DNA of 64,000 nucleotides from an uncultured Bacteroides sp. (GTDB taxonomy: Bacteria; Bacteroidota; Bacteroidia; Bacteroidales; Bacteroidaceae), in assembly GCF_959029255.1 (NCBI RefSeq), contig NZ_CAUFUE010000019.1:31770-95769 (forward strand), read 5' to 3'. The notes beneath the pieces are model-generated. The model saw only the letters and a list, made by a program, of their open reading frames with translations. It did not search any database and was not told the origin of the DNA. This document shows positions 60,049 to 64,000 of the stretch, in pieces (position 1 is the first letter of the stretch; each line of letters starts with the position of its first letter). The position numbers were made by a program, and so were the translations under genes.

Positions 60049-61560
60049 TTACTTATTCAATTCCAGCATCTCCTCGATATATTCACGGGTATTGCTGAGG
60101 CGTGGTATCTTGTGTTGTCCGCCGAGCTTGCCTTTGTTGTTCAGCCAATCATGGAACAGGTTCTCGCGTGCCACGATTATTTCCAGCGGTTGCAGGGCAA
60201 GATTGTTCTGGCGCTTGGCTTCGTAGTCGGAATTGACTTCTTTCAGGGTATCGTCTAATATCTCGGCGAATTTCTCCAGGCTATCCGGCATCTGCGCAAA
60301 CTCTACCAGCCATTGATGGCGGCATTTGGCATGTTCGTCCATAAAGACAGGGGCGGCGGAATAGTCCACAATCTGCGCTCCGGTGGCGGCACATGCCCTG
60401 GCTAAGCCTTTCTCCGCATTATCTACAATCAATTCTTCACCGAAGGCGTTGATGAAATGCTTCGTACGTCCTGTAATGACGAATTTATAAGGATGATTAT
60501 TTGTGAACTTCACGGTATCTCCAATCATGTATCGCCACAAACCGGCGGAGGTGGAGATTACCATGGCGTAATTCTTATTCAGCTCAACCTCTTCGAGACA
60601 GCAGACGCGGGGATTTTCTTTTCCCACATCTTCCAGCGGGATGAACTCGTAGAAGACACCATAGTCAATCATCAGCAGCATGGAGAGGTCGTTCGGGTCG
60701 CTTTGAGTGCCGAAGTAACCTTCGGATGCATTGTATGTTTCCACGTAATGCATTTTGGAGCTTTTGATGATTTGCTTGTATTGTTCGCGGTAGGGGGTGA
60801 AAGCTACACCACCGTGGAAGAAGACTTCCAGGTTAGGCCATATTTCTTCCAATGTCTGTTTCCCGTTTTTCTCGAGTATATGCTTGATGAGTACCAGCAT
60901 CCATGACGGTACGCCGGAAAGGTTGGTGACATTGGTGTGCAGGGTACTGTTGGCAATGGCTTCTATTTTAGGTTCGAACTTATCCATAAGGGCAATCTGT
61001 TTGCCCGGTACCCGTATGAAGTTTACCAACGGGTTGATATTCTCTATCAGGATTGCGGACAAATCGCCTACAAGACTGTGATTGGAGTTGAGGTTAGGGC
61101 TGTGGCTGCCTCCCAGTATGAGCCCTTTCCCTGAGAAAAAGCGGCTTTCGGGATTTTGCCCCAGATAGATGGCGACCGCATCTTTCCCGCCTTGATAGTG
61201 CGTGTCTTGTAGTGACTCTTTGCTTACGGGCAGGAATTTACTTTTATCATTGGTGGTTCCCGAAGACTTTGCAAACCAGCGTATGGTTGAGGGCCAAAGC
61301 AAATTCTGCTCGCCTGCGCGCAGACGGGTTACGTATGGTTTTATTTCCTCGTAAGTTTGTATAGGGAGACGATTCTTAAAATCTTCATAAGTACGGATAG
61401 AAGCGTAGTCGTATTTCTTTCCCCATTCTGTGTTGGCAGCCATACGGACCAGACGTCGCAATACACCTTCTTGTAATTCACCTGCATGGTCGGTATACTG
61501 TTCGATTTCTTTCAGGCGAGGAGCGAAGTATACTTTATTCAGAAACTTTGTTATATTCAT
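60049..61560 (-). CDS. GH3 auxin-responsive-promoter-family acyl-adenylating protein
   Basis: A 503-residue protein of the GH3 (plant jasmonate-amido synthetase-like) branch of the acyl-adenylate superfamily, not the glycoside hydrolase of the same name. The ATP motifs are visible: FAKSSGTTNDKSKFLPVS (P-loop-like), YNASEGYFG, and YVMVISTSAGLWRYMIGDTVKF-like MVISTSAGLWRYMIGDTV, followed by ITGRTKHFINAFGEELIV. These enzymes are expected to activate a carboxylic acid as an adenylate. The bacterial substrates are unknown; it is widespread and conserved in Bacteroides. It is a single-gene unit. Confidence 0.88.
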   Translation of the reverse strand: MNITKFLNKVYFAPRLKEIEQYTDHAGELQEGVLRRLVRMAANTEWGKKYDYASIRTYEDFKNRLPIQTYEEIKPYVTRLRAGEQNLLWPSTIRWFAKSSGTTNDKSKFLPVSKESLQDTHYQGGKDAVAIYLGQNPESRFFSGKGLILGGSHSPNLNSNHSLVGDLSAILIENINPLVNFIRVPGKQIALMDKFEPKIEAIANSTLHTNVTNLSGVPSWMLVLIKHILEKNGKQTLEEIWPNLEVFFHGGVAFTPYREQYKQIIKSSKMHYVETYNASEGYFGTQSDPNDLSMLLMIDYGVFYEFIPLEDVGKENPRVCCLEEVELNKNYAMVISTSAGLWRYMIGDTVKFTNNHPYKFVITGRTKHFINAFGEELIVDNAEKGLARACAATGAQIVDYSAAPVFMDEHAKCRHQWLVEFAQMPDSLEKFAEILDDTLKEVNSDYEAKRQNNLALQPLEIIVARENLFHDWLNNKGKLGGQHKIPRLSNTREYIEEMLELNK

Positions 61561-61589
61561 CGTTCTTATTGAAATCTTATTTTAAACCG

Positions 61590-61597
61590 CAAAATTA
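61590..61597 (-). promoter_or_regulatory. -7 promoter element of the GH3-family gene
   Basis: Minus-strand TAATTTTG, 30 bases before the ATG at 61560. Confidence 0.5.
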
Positions 61598-61666
61598 ATC
61601 TTATTTATTGGCATCTCTATCTTTTTTCTCTTTTTTTTCTATCTTTACGGACGTATTTAGGAAATA

Positions 61667-61757
61667 AGGTAACAAGTTGACCAGTTGACAAGAAGAATGG
61701 ATGAGAATTTTGTACCGGAAAAAGTATCTGCCTTGCCGTCTTGCAAACTTGTCACCT
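61667..61757. repeat. short inverted repeat in the phosphofructokinase leader
   Basis: AGGTAACAAGTT (61667-61678) pairs with AACTTGTCACCT (61746-61757), one mismatch; GTTGAC also repeats directly at 61676 and 61684. It lies 26 bases before the pfkA start and could fold in the mRNA leader. No good -7 box was found for this gene. Confidence 0.45.
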
Positions 61758-61782
61758 CGTAAACTTTTAATATGGAAATAAT

Positions 61783-62793
61783 ATGAGAATCGGTATTTTG
61801 ACTTCAGGGGGAGATTGTCCCGGCATCAATGCTACTATTCGTGGTGTATGCAAGACTGCTATCAATCATTACGGAATGGAGGTAATCGGCATCCATAGTG
61901 GCTTTCAAGGGTTATTGACAAAGGATGTAGAGTCGTTTACCGATAAATCTTTATCAGGACTGCTGAATTTGGGTGGAACCATGCTGGGCACTTCCCGCGA
62001 GAAGCCATTCAAAAAGAACGGTGTGATATCGGATGTCAACAAACCGGCTTTGATAGAGCAGAATGTAAAAGAGTTGGGTTTGGATTGCATTGTCTGTATC
62101 GGTGGCAATGGTACGCAGAAAACTGCTGCCAAGTTGGCTACCATGGGACTGAACATCGTATCTGTGCCCAAGACGATAGATAATGATATCTGGGGTACGG
62201 ATTTCTCTTTCGGTTTTGATTCTGCCGTTAGTATTGCCACGGATGCCATCGACCGTCTGCACTCCACCGCCAGTTCGCACAAGCGTGTGATGGTGATTGA
62301 GGTGATGGGGCATAAAGCAGGATGGATTGCTCTCTACTCCGGTATGGCAGGTGGTGGTGATGTGATTTTAATCCCTGAAATCCCTTACAATATTCATAAT
62401 ATAGGCGATACCATTCTGAACCGCCTTAAGAAAGGTAAGCCTTATTCCATCGTAGTGGTTGCCGAAGGTATTCAGACTGACGGCAGGAAACGTGCCGCCG
62501 AATATATCGCTCAGGAAATAGAGTATGAAACGGGCATTGAAACCCGCGAAACCGTGCTTGGGTATATTCAACGCGGTGGTTCACCCACCCCTTTTGACAG
62601 AAACCTTTCTACCCGCATGGGTGGCCATGCCACGGAATTGATTGCTACCGGACAGTTTGGACGCATGGTGACTTTGGAAGGGGATGTGATATCTTCTGCG
62701 CCCCTTGAAGAGATTGCCGGAAAACTGAAGTTGGTGACTGAAGACCATGACTTAGTTGTTCAGGGACGCAGGATGGGAATTTGTTTCGGATGA
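61783..62793 (+). CDS. pfkA: 6-phosphofructokinase
   Basis: A 336-residue glycolytic enzyme that phosphorylates fructose 6-phosphate at C1. It has the nucleotide loop TSGGDCPGINATIRG, GGNGT (107-111), the catalytic PKTIDNDI (Asp133) and MGHKAGWIALYSG. The residue pair that helps tell donors apart is Gly110 plus Lys130 (ATP enzymes usually Gly/Gly, pyrophosphate enzymes Asp/Lys), so it belongs to the mixed 'group III' pattern and the phosphoryl donor cannot be taken for granted. Size is normal for the ATP-type bacterial enzyme. Monocistronic. Confidence 0.93.
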   Translation: MRIGILTSGGDCPGINATIRGVCKTAINHYGMEVIGIHSGFQGLLTKDVESFTDKSLSGLLNLGGTMLGTSREKPFKKNGVISDVNKPALIEQNVKELGLDCIVCIGGNGTQKTAAKLATMGLNIVSVPKTIDNDIWGTDFSFGFDSAVSIATDAIDRLHSTASSHKRVMVIEVMGHKAGWIALYSGMAGGGDVILIPEIPYNIHNIGDTILNRLKKGKPYSIVVVAEGIQTDGRKRAAEYIAQEIEYETGIETRETVLGYIQRGGSPTPFDRNLSTRMGGHATELIATGQFGRMVTLEGDVISSAPLEEIAGKLKLVTEDHDLVVQGRRMGICFG

Positions 62794-62887
62794 TTTAAAG
62801 GGTTCATGAGGGATATTTATATTCACGCGAATCTATAATATCTTATGATGGGAAGTTGGACGGATTATTACCCAATTTCAGTGGATG

Positions 62888-63832
62888 TTAATTCCCGGAT
62901 TGCTTAATGGAAAGACTTCCTTCATCGTTCTCTTTCTGATATATTCGAATATAATCAATATACATTTTGGCTTTATAACCATTGCTTTTATTCAATGCTG
63001 TTATATTGTCAATATTGTCATTACCTTTAATTCCGGTATAGTTCCCGCCAACTGCCAAATTAAATAATATGTGATACTTCTTTTGCATAAAAGCAATTGC
63101 ATTGTTAGGGTCTTTAGCATAGTCAAATGTATAGTAAGGTTTTACGTCAGGATTTTTATCTAAATCAATATACATCTTTACACTATTTTTATCCCAAATA
63201 AGAGAATAAAGATGAAAATCATCCTCTTGAAGACTAGAGTTATGAGTGTACTTTTCTCCGTCAGATTTATGTTGGTCAGACGATGCCCCCCAATGACATG
63301 CCGCTCCTATAAATCTATCTTGAGTGTCATTGATAATCCCAGTAACATGTCCCATTTCTAAAATATCAATTTCACCGCATCTAGGCCAGCCAACTGATTC
63401 ATAATCATTCCCCTTCATCCAAAATGCAGGCCAAAGTCCGTTCGCTGTTTTAGGTATTTTTATGTTAGCGTCTATCCTGCCGTATTTGAATGCGACTTTT
63501 TGTGATGTGTTTACCCGTCCTGATGTAAATTCGCGTCCTCCAAAAGATTCTTTCTTTGCAGTTAACACTAAACATTGTTTTTTACTGACCGGTTCAATAT
63601 CCACAGATACATTTTCTTTCCTATAATATTGGTATTCATTATTGGCAGGCGAATGTACTACTTCGATATTCCATACATCTGGATGTAGTTCCGGCAAGTC
63701 AAAGTTTTCTTCCCAAACTAATTTATAGTTTTCGTTTTTTATGCCAGGTTCAGTCAATGTATATGTCTTATTATTGCCACATGAAGCTATTGCTATCATA
63801 AATAACCCCAGCGATATATTTCTAATTTCCAT
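62888..63832 (-). CDS. GH16 family endo-beta-glucanase (laminarinase type)
   Basis: A 314-residue lipoprotein (MEIRNISLGLFMIAIASC) with a beta-jelly-roll GH16 domain. The active site EIDILEMG has nucleophile Glu154, Asp156 and acid/base Glu159; flanking marks are LVWEENFD, GLWPAFWMKG, HLYSLIWDKNSVKMYID and the C-terminal strand MYIDYIRIYQ. GH16 enzymes of this kind cut beta-1,3- or beta-1,3/1,4-glucans, but other GH16 groups act on agar or porphyran, so the substrate is a guess. An upstream gene on the same strand (partial, to the window edge) suggests it is part of another glycan locus. Confidence 0.93.
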   Translation of the reverse strand: MEIRNISLGLFMIAIASCGNNKTYTLTEPGIKNENYKLVWEENFDLPELHPDVWNIEVVHSPANNEYQYYRKENVSVDIEPVSKKQCLVLTAKKESFGGREFTSGRVNTSQKVAFKYGRIDANIKIPKTANGLWPAFWMKGNDYESVGWPRCGEIDILEMGHVTGIINDTQDRFIGAACHWGASSDQHKSDGEKYTHNSSLQEDDFHLYSLIWDKNSVKMYIDLDKNPDVKPYYTFDYAKDPNNAIAFMQKKYHILFNLAVGGNYTGIKGNDNIDNITALNKSNGYKAKMYIDYIRIYQKENDEGSLSIKQSGN

Positions 63833-63917
63833 AATTATATATATTTAATGTAATCAATAAATATAGGTTTTGTTTTCTGCTTTTGCCTGTGGTACAGCGC
63901 AAGTCAAAAGAATATCC

Positions 63918-64000
63918 TTAATTCCCGTCCATATATTTCACTATTTCATATCTGTTGACATGGAGCTCTTTCATTAAATCCATCAATGCATCATAATATA
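63918..64000 (-). CDS. C-terminal end of an unidentified gene (cut by window edge)
   Basis: On the minus strand from the window edge to 63918 an open frame encodes YYDALMDLMKELHVNRYEIV followed by KYMDGN and a TAA stop. This is helical, protein-like sequence and not an accidental frame end, but too short to name. It lies 85 bases upstream of the GH16 gene in the same direction, so the two may be in one operon. The 85 bases between show an AT-rich stretch and no clear -7 box. Confidence 0.5.
   Translation of the reverse strand, partial: YYDALMDLMKELHVNRYEIVKYMDGN

Overview
The window looks like a chromosomal segment of a gut Bacteroides species. It has three SusC/SusD pairs, a hybrid two-component regulator, Ser-type sulfatases, lipoprotein signal peptides almost everywhere, and Bacteroides-type promoters (a TAnnTTTG -7 element) with hardly any Shine-Dalgarno sequences. 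I see no tRNA, rRNA, insertion sequence, integrase or CRISPR array.

Layout. (1) 1-24.9 kb is a glycosaminoglycan utilisation locus of the chondroitin/dermatan/hyaluronan type. It holds the C-terminal end of one PL8 lyase at the left edge, a tRNA-dihydrouridine synthase, and a complete PL8 lyase. Two SusC/SusD pairs follow, one with a DUF5017-like surface lipoprotein, then a Ser-type sulfatase, the hybrid two-component sensor that probably runs the locus, a NahK-like sugar kinase and a family-9-like carbohydrate-binding protein. (2) 26-35.6 kb carries an AAA/DUF4143 ATPase, glutamine synthetase, an LpxA-like acyltransferase and an RND efflux operon. (3) 35.8-42.3 kb holds envelope proteins and then a GH88-sulfatase pair that completes chondroitin breakdown: the lyases make unsaturated disaccharides, sulfatases strip sulfate, GH88 splits the disaccharide and the kinase could phosphorylate the released amino sugar. 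(4) 42.5-51.2 kb has a patatin/outer-membrane-barrel protein, an AT-rich islet with two unrecognised lipoproteins, cysS, an NVEALA peptide with a beta-propeller lipoprotein, and a DUF6078 protein. (5) 51.4-58.6 kb is another SusC/SusD operon with DUF5000 and DUF4998 lipoproteins but no enzyme. (6) 58.8-64 kb has an MnmA paralogue, a GH3-type acyl-adenylating protein, phosphofructokinase, a GH16 endoglucanase and the tail of one more gene.

Most notable signals. First, three intergenic arrays have identical geometry but unrelated sequence: imperfect palindromes of about 18 bp, each followed by a 4-nt spacer, giving an exact 22-bp period (1646-1740, 25792-25857, 50585-50703). Second, the two SusC promoters of the chondroitin locus share a 28-bp motif at the same distance from the -7 box, and the sulfatase and GH88 promoters keep a half-site at essentially that offset; this is a candidate operator for the hybrid regulator. 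Third, nested inverted repeats recur in several gaps, many bounded by TGTCAAAA/TTTTGACA. Fourth, cysS shows a sharp composition change near 47.93 kb, suggesting that a recombined AT-rich segment replaced its 3' end and brought the lipoprotein islet. All functions are read from sequence motifs and family knowledge; no database search was run.
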